From an uncultured bacterium (GTDB taxonomy: Bacteria > DRYD01): DNA of 11,365 nt. The DNA lies in NCBI GenBank assembly GCA_937927985.1, contig CALFWH010000024.1, positions 1 to 11,365 on the forward strand, given 5' to 3'. How positions within the stretch are numbered: position 1 is the stretch's first letter; every line of letters begins with the position of its first letter. A program made the translations under genes and the position numbers. The notes under the pieces were generated by a model. It was not told where the DNA came from and searched no databases. It was given only the letters and a program-made list of their open reading frames with translations. Positions 1 to 7,930 of this stretch are shown piece by piece.

Positions 1-552
1 TTTTAAGAATTCCAAATCAATTACTTTATTTAAGTTTTTGATTAATAATTCAAAAATTTTTGATTCTTTATAGTTTAGGATTTCTATTTGGTGGTAGAAG
101 TTATTTTTGTAAAGCAATATAGAGCCTGTAAGTTTATCAAAATAGTAGTCGGAGAATATGTGGATGTATTCTTTACTTTCTTTGGATATTCTTTTTATCC
201 AGTTTTTAATTTTTGCGATTAATTCGTTAATATTGAATGGTTTAGTTATGTAGTCTTCTGCTCCTAATTCCAAGGCTATTAATTTTTCTATATCACTATC
301 TATGGAGGTTAAGAAAATAACTATTCCTTCGGGATATAATTCTCTGTATTCTTTGTACAGGTCTGTGCCTCTTCCATCAGGTAGATTTATATCTAAGATT
401 ACTAAGGATGGTTTATGTTTATAGATTATATTTTTGGAATCTTTAATATTGGAGGCTAGGAAAATTTCTACGTTTTTGATACTTTTTTTTATTGAGTTAT
501 TTATACTTTGTGCTATTTCTGATTCATCCTCAACTATTAATATTTTGACCAT
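1..552 (-). CDS. OmpR/PhoB-type response regulator (3' end beyond window)
   Basis: An open frame of 184 codons starts at ATG 552-550 and runs off the left edge without a stop. The receiver domain (about residues 1-122) carries the expected residues: acidic pair E8-D9, phospho-acceptor D54 in LVILDINLPDGRG, T82, and K104 in the TKPF motif. A linker is followed from about residue 128 by the start of a winged-helix domain (a strand-rich FDKLTGSILLYKN segment, then a helix containing ELLIKNLNKVIDLEFL) typical of OmpR/PhoB regulators. It should be phosphorylated at D54 by the sensor kinase encoded two genes upstream and then bind DNA; targets cannot be read here. The start overlaps the preceding gene by 23 bases and has only a short AAAGG upstream, which suggests translational coupling. 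The receiver call is secure; the output-domain subtype is likely, because the C-terminal end is missing. Confidence 0.93.
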   Translation of the reverse strand, partial: MVKILIVEDESEIAQSINNSIKKSIKNVEIFLASNIKDSKNIIYKHKPSLVILDINLPDGRGTDLYKEYRELYPEGIVIFLTSIDSDIEKLIALELGAEDYITKPFNINELIAKIKNWIKRISKESKEYIHIFSDYYFDKLTGSILLYKNNFYHQIEILNYKESKIFELLIKNLNKVIDLEFLK

Positions 553-1111
553 AACCTTTATTTTTTATCATTGTCATTACGTAATCTTGAAATTCGTAAA
601 TATTAGTAAAATATTGTATTTTTGCTAATGAGTTTTTATTGATGAAATTAAAAACTATATCATCTATTTTTTCAGTAGGTAAAATACTAGCAAAATACTG
701 GACGAATTTTCTCATATTTATAAAAGAAGAAAATGTAGAATCTTTACCTAGAAAATCCTTATAATTAAAAGTAGTTAAGTCTACTCTAAAATAAATTAAT
801 TCGTTTTTAAAAACTATGATATCAAAGATTATTTCTTCTTTGATACTAAATTCTTTTTGCTTTGCTTCGTCATATACTCCTAGAGACACCATTTTTTTGA
901 AAATTTTTGATATTTTGGGGCTATTTTCTTTGAATTCTTCTACATTTTTTATATATCCTAGGCAAACATAAACTATGTCTTGAATATCAAAAACCATTTC
1001 TTTTTGGATAAATTCATTTAGATTATCTTGAGTTTCGAAAAATGATATTATTATGTAAAGTTTGTTTTCTTTGTGATATAGATTTTTAACTCTGTAGGGT
1101 ATATAACTCAT
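530..1111 (-). CDS. Unrecognised 193-residue protein between sensor kinase and response regulator
   Basis: I do not recognise this family. The protein is soluble-looking, rich in Lys, Ile, Phe and Asn, with no signal peptide, membrane helix or metal-binding motif. It looks alpha/beta: strand-like stretches such as NKLYIIISFFET (about 17-28) and EIIFDIIVF (about 93-101) alternate with amphipathic helices. The gene lies 26 bases after the kinase stop and overlaps the response regulator by 23 bases, so all three are almost certainly co-expressed. That position suggests an accessory of the two-component system, for instance a phosphatase, connector or ligand sensor, but this is inference from context only. 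The spacer before its ATG is pure A/T-rich sequence without a Shine-Dalgarno site, so translation may depend on ribosomes finishing the kinase gene. That the gene is real is supported by its length, operon position and codon use. Confidence 0.75.
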   Translation of the reverse strand: MSYIPYRVKNLYHKENKLYIIISFFETQDNLNEFIQKEMVFDIQDIVYVCLGYIKNVEEFKENSPKISKIFKKMVSLGVYDEAKQKEFSIKEEIIFDIIVFKNELIYFRVDLTTFNYKDFLGKDSTFSSFINMRKFVQYFASILPTEKIDDIVFNFINKNSLAKIQYFTNIYEFQDYVMTMIKNKGYGQNINS

Positions 1112-1137
1112 TTAACTTTTTTATTTAATTTTTATGT

Positions 1138-4100
1138 TTATATGGTTAAGGTGAAGTAGAAGGTAGTTCCTTTGCCTAGTTGGCTTTTAGCCCAGATTTT
1201 ACCTCCATGTAGTTCTATTATTTTTTTAGTTATATATAGTCCTAGTCCTTTACCTGACACTCTTTTTTTTGTAGCTTCTTTGATTCTGTAGTATTTTTCA
1301 AAAATTTTATCTATTTCTTCTTGAGGAATTCCCATTCCTTGATCTTGTACAGAGATTAAGGCGTACTGATTTTTTTGTTCGCTACTAATTTCTACGGTTA
1401 TTGTTATTTTTCCACCGGTAGGAGAATATTTTACAGCGTTAGATAATAAATTATGTAGTACTTGTTCTACTTTATCTTTATCAGCAAAAACTATTAAATT
1501 GTCTAAGTGGGTTTTTATTTCAAATTGAAAATTGACGTAACTAACTCTAAATATTTCTATGACTTTGTTTATTATTTTTAGGATATCAAATTTTATGGGG
1601 TTTATTTTTAGGACGTTGCCTTCTAATTTTCTAAAATCCATTAGGTTATTTAACATTCTATTGATTCTATCTATTTCTGAGTTAATTACTCTTAGGTATG
1701 AGTCTCTTTGATCTGGGGTTATTTTATCTGGGTATTTTAGTAAAGCAGATAGATATCCTTTCATTGTGGTTAAGGGAGTTTTTATGTCATGGGATATAGT
1801 TGCTACAAAATCATCTTTTTCTTTCTCTATATTTTTTTGCTCCGTTACATCCTTTAAAACAATCAAATAATCCAGATTATAATCACTTTCGAATAAGAAA
1901 GGTAAAGTGGTTAATGGATATTTTAGAATAGAAATTGTGTAGTTAATTATTTTGTTTTTATTTTCTAGTTCTATTTCACTTTCTCCAGATATACTTTCTA
2001 TGTTATTTTCTATATACTTTTTCATTAATTCTTCAGGGGAGGTTAAAATTTGTATCAATTCTCCCATTTTGTCAGATAGTAAATCATTTATATTGTATTT
2101 TCTTCTAATGATTTCATATTCACGATGATTTATCTCTAAGATTTTTAGAGCACTTTTATTTATAAAATTTATTTTCTTTTCTAAATCCATAACAATTATT
2201 CCATCTTGCATTACTTCAAAAACTTCAAACAAAATCTTTTTATCTCTTATATTTGTGTAGTACAAAAAGATGTTGTTATAAATAAAGGATAGTATTTTCT
2301 GAATAAGAGTGAATATTTGTACATCGAATTGTGTATATTCGGGTTTATCTGATAAAGCTATTAAGAAAAAATTAGAATATTCGTAATTTAAATCAGAATA
2401 AGTTACATTTGAAAATGGTATAAAGAACATCAATTCATGACCATCTCTTAAAAAATATTCCACGAATTGGTATTTATATTCATAATCTTTACCTTTTTCA
2501 AAGATCATTATTTTCTCAAAAGAATAGAGTAATTCGCGAGGTATTTTGATAGAATTGACAAAATCGCTTTCTTTACTGCTACAGTACTGAAGATTAAATT
2601 CTACTAGATTACTTAAGAAAAATTCCTTCCTTTCTTTATAGACTAAGATATTTTTAAATCCCAGTTTATGAAATATAACCTGTATGTAATTGAAAATTTC
2701 ATTAAAAGTTAGATTATCTTGAAAGTATAGGTTTTCTAAAAATTCTTGAAATAGGGCATATATATATCTTATTTTTTCTAGTATTTCTTGATTTTTTATT
2801 ACTCTTAGTCGTCGTGATAATTCTTTTGAGAGGAATTCTAAAAAATCAATTTCAATTGGATTCAATTCTATTTTAGTATTGAAAAATAGCAGTATACTTC
2901 CAATTACATCGTCATATAATTTAATTGGGACATTTATAATGGATTTAAAGTTAGCGGAGTACTTTATGGCACCTTCAAAAAATTTTTTTATGAATTTTTC
3001 GTATAGTGGTTCTTCTTTGTGGATTACTCTAAAATAAGAAAGAAATTCTGATAATTCCCTAGATTCGTAATTTTTTTCTATTTCTCTCAATTTATTAAAT
3101 ACGTTTCTTTCAAAGTAAGTGGGAATATTCCAGAGAATAACATTAACAAATTTAGAGGCTACTTTATTAAAGAAAAGGATAACTATTGAATTAATTTTGT
3201 AGCTAATTGCTTCATCAACAATTTGCGAAAAATCTTCTATTTTTTTCTCCAAACTATTAATACTTACTAGTGAATTAATATATTTGAATAACTTTTCTTT
3301 TATTAAGGTGTAGTTGATTTTGTTTTCTAGTTCCGATATTTTATTATGATAGATAGTAATTTCTTCTTCAAGTTTTTTAGTTTTGCTATACAGATTTTTT
3401 ATTTCTTCTCTTTTGTCTTTTAAGTCTTCTCTATAGGAGTCGATTAAGTAATTAATAACTGATACGAATTCTAAAAAGCTTTTTATTATTTGGACTTCTT
3501 TAGGTATATTTTTTATGTTTTTGTGATTAATAAAGATTATGTCAAAAGCTATTGATTGATTTTTAGATTTTATGATAAAAGAGAAAGTACCATTAAAGTT
3601 AGTGTTTGGGAATTTGTTTTTTAAAAACTTTGTGTATTCAAATATTAGGTTACTGTAATTTTGGTATTTAGGATTAATTTTTATGAATTCAAAATTACTT
3701 TTTGATTTAAGTGAGTAAGCGTAAACAGCTGCATTATCTAACAAATCAAATAGACTGTCGGATATTTTAGCTATGGAATTGTCAAGAGTAAATTTTTCTG
3801 TACCAATTAAATCTTTTACTATTTCAAAAATTTTGTCGTATACAATAACGGAATCTATTTTATTGATTGAATAATAGATTAGAATAAACTTATAAAATAG
3901 GTTGATAAAAATTTCGTTCCAGGATTGATCATTTTCATGGGTTAGGTCAGAGAAAGAAAATACTGCACAAGCTTTTCTGGGTTTACTTTCAATTTTACTA
4001 CATATAAATCCTCTATTTTTTGAAAATTTGCAAATCCCAGATTCAATATATTTGTCTTTTTTCAAAGCTGGGCAGATACTTTTTAATATATTCCAGTTAT

Positions 4101-4731
4101 TTATCTGACAAGGTAAATTATTATATCCATATTCATCATCAAAAACTACTGATAAATTTACATCTATAGACAAACTTGACAAAAAACCCAAAAACTGATC
4201 TATAAGTAGCTCTTTTTTCTGAGTACCTATTTTTTCTATCAACCATTTAGAAATTTCTTTAGAAAATTCATTTTTATCAAAAGTTGAGAATTTACTACTT
4301 AATGCAAAGGATATATTCTCGGTAAAGAGTTGTAATTCATTAAGATCTTTTATATCGAATTTTTTATCTCTTATTACTGTTAGAGTTCCCATGGAAAGAC
4401 CTTTATTTTTTACAGGTAAAACTAATATTGAGTAGTTTTTATTTGATAGGTTAGAGTTTATGGTTCTAGGATCTTTAGATGTATCCATTACTACAACTGG
4501 GATATTTTCTTCATAGGATATTCTTTCCAGTTTATCTACTAATGATCTATGGAAATTGGAGCAATCTTTATCTGTACCTATGTGTTTAACACAGAAAGAG
4601 GATGATTCATCAAATTCCATATAGTAAACTTCTTTAGCTTCAAATTTATTCTGAATCTGTAGCAATATTTGGGTAAGTAATTCTAGCTTAGTAGTTTTTT
4701 TATTAATTTGTAGATTTTGAAATATACTCAT
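1138..4731 (-). CDS. Large cytoplasmic multi-GAF/PAS sensor histidine kinase
   Basis: This 1197-residue kinase has no obvious transmembrane helix, so it should sense a cytoplasmic signal. A GAF-like domain (about 15-150) is followed by a cysteine-bearing region (about 160-300; C208, C220, C234, C244, C255), another possible GAF-like region (about 300-425), a coiled coil (about 432-475), a clear GAF (about 485-645, with VPIKLYDDVIGSILLFF), a further GAF-like region (about 655-825), a PAS domain (about 832-965, with GIIVMDLEKKINFINKSA), HisKA with phospho-acceptor H981 in ISHDIKTPLTTM, and HATPase_c (about 1085-1197). The catalytic domain has an intact N box (N1094/N1098 in HNLLSNAVKYSP), G1 (DQGMGIP, 1130-1136), F box (IFEKYYR) and G2 (GKGLGL, about 1160-1165). 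It should autophosphorylate H981 and pass the phosphate to the regulator two genes downstream. It starts 6 bases after the gyrB stop without a visible Shine-Dalgarno site. The kinase class is certain; domain edges in the sensory half are approximate and the ligand is unknown. Confidence 0.93.
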   Translation of the reverse strand: MSIFQNLQINKKTTKLELLTQILLQIQNKFEAKEVYYMEFDESSSFCVKHIGTDKDCSNFHRSLVDKLERISYEENIPVVVMDTSKDPRTINSNLSNKNYSILVLPVKNKGLSMGTLTVIRDKKFDIKDLNELQLFTENISFALSSKFSTFDKNEFSKEISKWLIEKIGTQKKELLIDQFLGFLSSLSIDVNLSVVFDDEYGYNNLPCQINNWNILKSICPALKKDKYIESGICKFSKNRGFICSKIESKPRKACAVFSFSDLTHENDQSWNEIFINLFYKFILIYYSINKIDSVIVYDKIFEIVKDLIGTEKFTLDNSIAKISDSLFDLLDNAAVYAYSLKSKSNFEFIKINPKYQNYSNLIFEYTKFLKNKFPNTNFNGTFSFIIKSKNQSIAFDIIFINHKNIKNIPKEVQIIKSFLEFVSVINYLIDSYREDLKDKREEIKNLYSKTKKLEEEITIYHNKISELENKINYTLIKEKLFKYINSLVSINSLEKKIEDFSQIVDEAISYKINSIVILFFNKVASKFVNVILWNIPTYFERNVFNKLREIEKNYESRELSEFLSYFRVIHKEEPLYEKFIKKFFEGAIKYSANFKSIINVPIKLYDDVIGSILLFFNTKIELNPIEIDFLEFLSKELSRRLRVIKNQEILEKIRYIYALFQEFLENLYFQDNLTFNEIFNYIQVIFHKLGFKNILVYKERKEFFLSNLVEFNLQYCSSKESDFVNSIKIPRELLYSFEKIMIFEKGKDYEYKYQFVEYFLRDGHELMFFIPFSNVTYSDLNYEYSNFFLIALSDKPEYTQFDVQIFTLIQKILSFIYNNIFLYYTNIRDKKILFEVFEVMQDGIIVMDLEKKINFINKSALKILEINHREYEIIRRKYNINDLLSDKMGELIQILTSPEELMKKYIENNIESISGESEIELENKNKIINYTISILKYPLTTLPFLFESDYNLDYLIVLKDVTEQKNIEKEKDDFVATISHDIKTPLTTMKGYLSALLKYPDKITPDQRDSYLRVINSEIDRINRMLNNLMDFRKLEGNVLKINPIKFDILKIINKVIEIFRVSYVNFQFEIKTHLDNLIVFADKDKVEQVLHNLLSNAVKYSPTGGKITITVEISSEQKNQYALISVQDQGMGIPQEEIDKIFEKYYRIKEATKKRVSGKGLGLYITKKIIELHGGKIWAKSQLGKGTTFYFTLTI

Positions 4732-4737
4732 TGATTG

Positions 4738-6648
4738 TTATACATCTAATTGAGTAAAAGATACGGAGAGAGCGTTTTGTAGGATGATTTTTTTTCTTTC
4801 TTCTACATCTGTGCCCATTAGGATGTTTATTATATTTTCTGCTTTTTCTATATCATGTAGTGAGATTTTTTTTAGGATTCTGGTTTTAGGATTCATTATG
4901 GTTTCCCATAGTTGCTCAGGATTCATTTCACCTAATCCTTTGAATCTTTGTACTTTATAATTTTTTAGATCTTTTATTATTTTGTTTAATTCTTTTTCGG
5001 TATATACGTAGATATATTTGTTGTTGGTTATGACTTTATATAGGGGGCTATGTGCTAGGCATAAGTAGCCATGAAGGATTAATGGTTTCATAAACCTGTA
5101 GAAGAAGGTTAGTAGTAGGGTTCTTATGTGGTAGCCATCTATATCTGCGTCTGTTGCTATGATTATTTTGGAGTATCTTATTTTAGATAGGTCGACTTTC
5201 TTGTCTTCGTAATCTATTCCACATCCTAGGGCTGCTATGATTGATCTTATTTCGTTGTTTTGAAGTATTTTTTCTATGTTGGATTTTTCTACGTTAATTA
5301 TTTTACCTTTTAGGGGTAAGACTGCTTGGGTATTTCTATCTCTTGCACTTTTTGCTGATCCACCTGCACTATCACCTTCTACAATGTAAATCTCTCTCTT
5401 TTCAACATCTTTTGATATACAATCTGCTAACTTACCAGCTACGGTGTATAGTATATCTGTTTTGGATTTAGCTATTACTATTTGTTTAGCTCTTTTTGCT
5501 GCTATTCTGGCTTTATAGAAAATTAACGCTCTTTGTAAGATTGTATCTATTATATCAGAATTTGAATCAAAAATTCTTTTTATTTCACTTAAGACTGTAT
5601 TTTCTACAGCTATTCTTACATCGGGGCTAACTAATCTTGATTTAGTTTGTCCTTCGAATTGTGGATTAGGGGTTTTGATAGATACAACATAAACCATTGA
5701 TTGTCTTATATCTTCGCCTGTTAGATTAATGTCCTTTTCTTTTATTTTTTCGGATGCAAAATTGTTTACCAGTTTAGTGAAGGAATTTCTGAAAGCTGTT
5801 AGGTGTACTCCTCCATCTACGGTGTTGATATTATTGGCAAATGATCGGGATATTTCGGTATCTGAATTAGTATGGATAAAAGCTATTTCTACTATATTTT
5901 CTCCATAAACATTTTTAACATACTGTATATCGTATAGTTTTTCAAGGGAATTTCTGTTTAGTAGATTTTGTACAAAATCAATTATTCCTTGGGGGAAGTG
6001 AAATATTTTGGATGTTTGTCTATTTTCGTCTATGAATTCAATTTGGATGAAAGGGTTAAGGTAAGCTAATTCGGTTAATCTTTCTTCTATTTCTTCGGGA
6101 TCAAAGTTTATATTTTTGAATATGGAGTTATCGGGTTTAAATTTTATGATGGTGGCTGTTTTGTTGGTTTTTCCTTTTTTTGTTAGTGGGGTTATGGGTA
6201 TTCCTCTTTGGTATTGTTGAGTCCAGATATATCCATCTCGGTGGACTTCAGCTATTAGGTACTCTGATAGGGCGTTGACTACTGATATACCTACTCCGTG
6301 TAATCCTCCAGATATTTTATATACTTTATTGGAGAATTTTGCTCCTGAGTGAAGTACTGTAAGTACTACTTCTAGTGCTGGTTTATTTTCCGAGGGTACT
6401 ATATCTACTGGTATTCCTCTTCCGTTATCTTCTACTATACATTCATTATTTTTTGTAAGTTTTACTTTTATATAGTTGCAGTATCCTGCTACTGCTTCAT
6501 CTATGCTATTGTCTACTACTTCGTATACTAGGTGGTGTAGTCCTTTTTTATCTGTGGAGCCTATATACATTGCTGGTCTTTGTCTTACAGCTTCTAATCC
6601 TTTTAGGACTTTTATATCTTTACCACCGTATTCGCTTACCTTTGTCAT
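4738..6648 (-). CDS. gyrB: DNA gyrase subunit B
   Basis: The 636-residue type IIA topoisomerase ATPase subunit pairs with GyrA to introduce negative supercoils. The GHKL ATPase has catalytic E43 and Mg-binding N47 in YEVVDNSIDEA, D74 in VEDNGRGIP, R137 at the coumarin-sensitive position, and the GGLHGVG lid glycines (114-120). The transducer domain has the QTK loop (334-336). The TOPRIM domain has EGDSAGG (424-430), PLKGKIINVEK, and the metal-binding TDADIDG (D500, D502, D504), followed by KGLGEM (570-575) and a C-terminal tail ending LDV. Length fits the short GyrB form without the large insertion of E. coli GyrB. A ParE role is less likely from the tail and overall similarity, but cannot be excluded with no gyrA/parC nearby. 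Its ATG overlaps the upstream gene's TGA as ATGA. It is not in the common dnaN-recF-gyrB-gyrA setting. Confidence 0.95.
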   Translation of the reverse strand: MTKVSEYGGKDIKVLKGLEAVRQRPAMYIGSTDKKGLHHLVYEVVDNSIDEAVAGYCNYIKVKLTKNNECIVEDNGRGIPVDIVPSENKPALEVVLTVLHSGAKFSNKVYKISGGLHGVGISVVNALSEYLIAEVHRDGYIWTQQYQRGIPITPLTKKGKTNKTATIIKFKPDNSIFKNINFDPEEIEERLTELAYLNPFIQIEFIDENRQTSKIFHFPQGIIDFVQNLLNRNSLEKLYDIQYVKNVYGENIVEIAFIHTNSDTEISRSFANNINTVDGGVHLTAFRNSFTKLVNNFASEKIKEKDINLTGEDIRQSMVYVVSIKTPNPQFEGQTKSRLVSPDVRIAVENTVLSEIKRIFDSNSDIIDTILQRALIFYKARIAAKRAKQIVIAKSKTDILYTVAGKLADCISKDVEKREIYIVEGDSAGGSAKSARDRNTQAVLPLKGKIINVEKSNIEKILQNNEIRSIIAALGCGIDYEDKKVDLSKIRYSKIIIATDADIDGYHIRTLLLTFFYRFMKPLILHGYLCLAHSPLYKVITNNKYIYVYTEKELNKIIKDLKNYKVQRFKGLGEMNPEQLWETIMNPKTRILKKISLHDIEKAENIINILMGTDVEERKKIILQNALSVSFTQLDV

Positions 6649-6866
6649 ATATTATATTTATCCTTTTCCTGTTTAATTTTTATAAATTTTACAATAGTAC
6701 CGATTACAAAGCCAGTTATTAGGCCTACAAATCCCCCTGTAACACTTAGTATAAATAAACTTCCTGGGAAAAAAGTAAAAAAATTCCCAATTATTAATCC
6801 TACCATAACTCCTAAAATCACAAAAAATACTACATAATTCATTACCAGTTTATCATACTTATACAT
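6645..6866 (-). CDS. Small two-helix glycine-rich membrane protein
   Basis: This 73-residue protein has a short N-terminal arm, two hydrophobic helices (about residues 9-33 and 37-61) with small-residue packing motifs (GVMVGLIIG, GGFVGLITGFVIG), and a basic C-terminal tail (KFIKIKQEKDK). The tail would be cytoplasmic by the positive-inside rule, giving a hairpin with both ends inside. I cannot name a family; gene position says nothing specific, although AtpI/AtpZ-like small membrane proteins look superficially similar. It is 24 bases downstream of the panE-like stop, and its TGA overlaps the gyrB ATG by 4 bases, so it probably couples translation into gyrB. The start is uncertain: M1 at 6866 has only a weak purine-rich stretch upstream, and M9 (6842) is an alternative that keeps both helices. 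Confidence 0.7.
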   Translation of the reverse strand: MYKYDKLVMNYVVFFVILGVMVGLIIGNFFTFFPGSLFILSVTGGFVGLITGFVIGTIVKFIKIKQEKDKYNI

Positions 6867-6890
6867 ATATAACTATTATTCTTCTTGAAA

Positions 6891-7889
6891 TCAAAAACTC
6901 TTCTTTGTATTCATCTCTAGTTCTTTTATTTTTTCGTAAATTAGTTTAATGGTTTTGAATTGAAAATGGGGGTATTTTTTAGACCATCCCAAGTAATATT
7001 TAATTTCGGTTTTGGTTTTATTTATTATTAGGTCATTATAGAAAGAGGGGGGTCTATTATTTCTTAGTTTTTTTAGTAAATTAGGATTACTATAAATTTT
7101 TTCAAAAATCCAACTTGGGCAGTATCTGTAAAAATAGGCTATTAAGCTTGTTTTATAACCTTTGAAATTAAAAAAAGCAATATTGGAATTCTTCATAAAA
7201 TCATAAATTTCACTAATTAGTGCTTTCTCTAGTTTAATAGCTTCTTTATTTTCAGTAAATACTTGCCAAGGTAATTGCCCATATGAAGAAGGTACAACAT
7301 TCGAAATCAGATTTAGTATTAATTTTGAAAATCTTACACTTAAATGATTCCCACTAAAACCAAAATCCAAATACCTATTACCTAAATGCAAAGTAAATGA
7401 ATAATCCAAAGTAAATGAATTAGTAAAATCTTTTTGATTTATTTTTGTTAATATACCTTGAGATTTATTAGGATTGTATACTAAAAGTTCATTATTTACA
7501 AATTGTAAGCCAGTGGTAAGAGTTAAGTAAAATATGTTAATATTGTTAGAGTTTTTTGTTTTTAGAAAGTTTATCACTTCTTCTTCAAGTCCTATTCCAT
7601 TTTGAGTAAGTATTAAGTTTTCAATATGAGAATTGGTTATGATTTCTTGTAAATAGTTTGTAGCTTGATAAGCTTTACAACAGAGAAAAAGATAATCTAT
7701 TTTATTTGGTAAGAGGTCAGTGTTTAGTTTTTCTATTTTATGGGTTAATGGTTTTTTGGATAAAAAGGTTATTTGGTAAGGATCTAGTTGTTTTCTTTTT
7801 GAGAAAACAAGTGGGTTAAGTTTATTTTGTGATAGAATAAAATATATGAAAGAGCCTATAGCACCAAAGCCTGCTATTACTATTGACAT
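6891..7889 (-). CDS. panE: Ketopantoate reductase family protein (2-dehydropantoate 2-reductase, PanE/ApbA)
   Basis: The family reduces 2-dehydropantoate to pantoate with NADPH, in the pantothenate/CoA pathway. The 332-residue protein begins with a Rossmann fold, GFGAIGS (G7, G9, G12), then has CCKAYQ with K72 and QNGIGLEE with N97, matching conserved NADPH and active-site positions. The C-terminal helical domain has RFSKLILNLISN, where K189 is the probable catalytic lysine and N193/N197 the flanking asparagines, and a KTEIKYYLGW segment with E295 at the substrate-binding glutamate position. It is somewhat longer than E. coli PanE (303 residues), and its middle (about 125-180) is poorly conserved. 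No panB, panC or panD is present, so a related 2-oxoacid reductase is possible. The 37-base gap from the upstream gene lacks a clear Shine-Dalgarno site and contains a direct repeat. Family assignment is firm, exact substrate less so. Confidence 0.85.
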   Translation of the reverse strand: MSIVIAGFGAIGSFIYFILSQNKLNPLVFSKRKQLDPYQITFLSKKPLTHKIEKLNTDLLPNKIDYLFLCCKAYQATNYLQEIITNSHIENLILTQNGIGLEEEVINFLKTKNSNNINIFYLTLTTGLQFVNNELLVYNPNKSQGILTKINQKDFTNSFTLDYSFTLHLGNRYLDFGFSGNHLSVRFSKLILNLISNVVPSSYGQLPWQVFTENKEAIKLEKALISEIYDFMKNSNIAFFNFKGYKTSLIAYFYRYCPSWIFEKIYSNPNLLKKLRNNRPPSFYNDLIINKTKTEIKYYLGWSKKYPHFQFKTIKLIYEKIKELEMNTKKSF

Positions 7890-7893
7890 TTCG

Positions 7894-7930
7894 ATAAATA
7901 AAAACTATTTATTCCATAAATAAAAACTAT
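7894..7930 (-). repeat. 15-base direct repeat and A/T hairpin before the panE-like gene
   Basis: The 15-base word ATAGTTTTTATTTAT (coding strand) occurs twice, at 7916-7930 and 7894-7908, with a 22-base period. The first copy covers the stop codon (7927-7929) of the upstream KhtT-like gene; the second ends four bases before the panE-like ATG. The segment 7894-7912 can also fold into an A/U-only stem of 7 pairs with a 5-base loop just upstream of the start, in place of a Shine-Dalgarno site. It may be a simple duplication, a regulator site, or a translation-control element. The repeat itself is directly visible; any function is inference. Confidence 0.6.

Noticed and set aside
434..628. Plus-strand open frame of 64 codons.
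   Set aside because: It is opposite the conserved receiver domain and the 193-residue gene; low complexity and no start signals.
4738..6648. ParE (topoisomerase IV) in place of GyrB.
   Set aside because: The short length without insertion, the GyrB-like motifs and the tail ending in LDV favour GyrB, although a partner gene to settle it is not in the window.
6476..6676. Plus-strand open frame of 66 codons.
   Set aside because: It lies almost wholly opposite the conserved ATPase part of gyrB and has no start signals.
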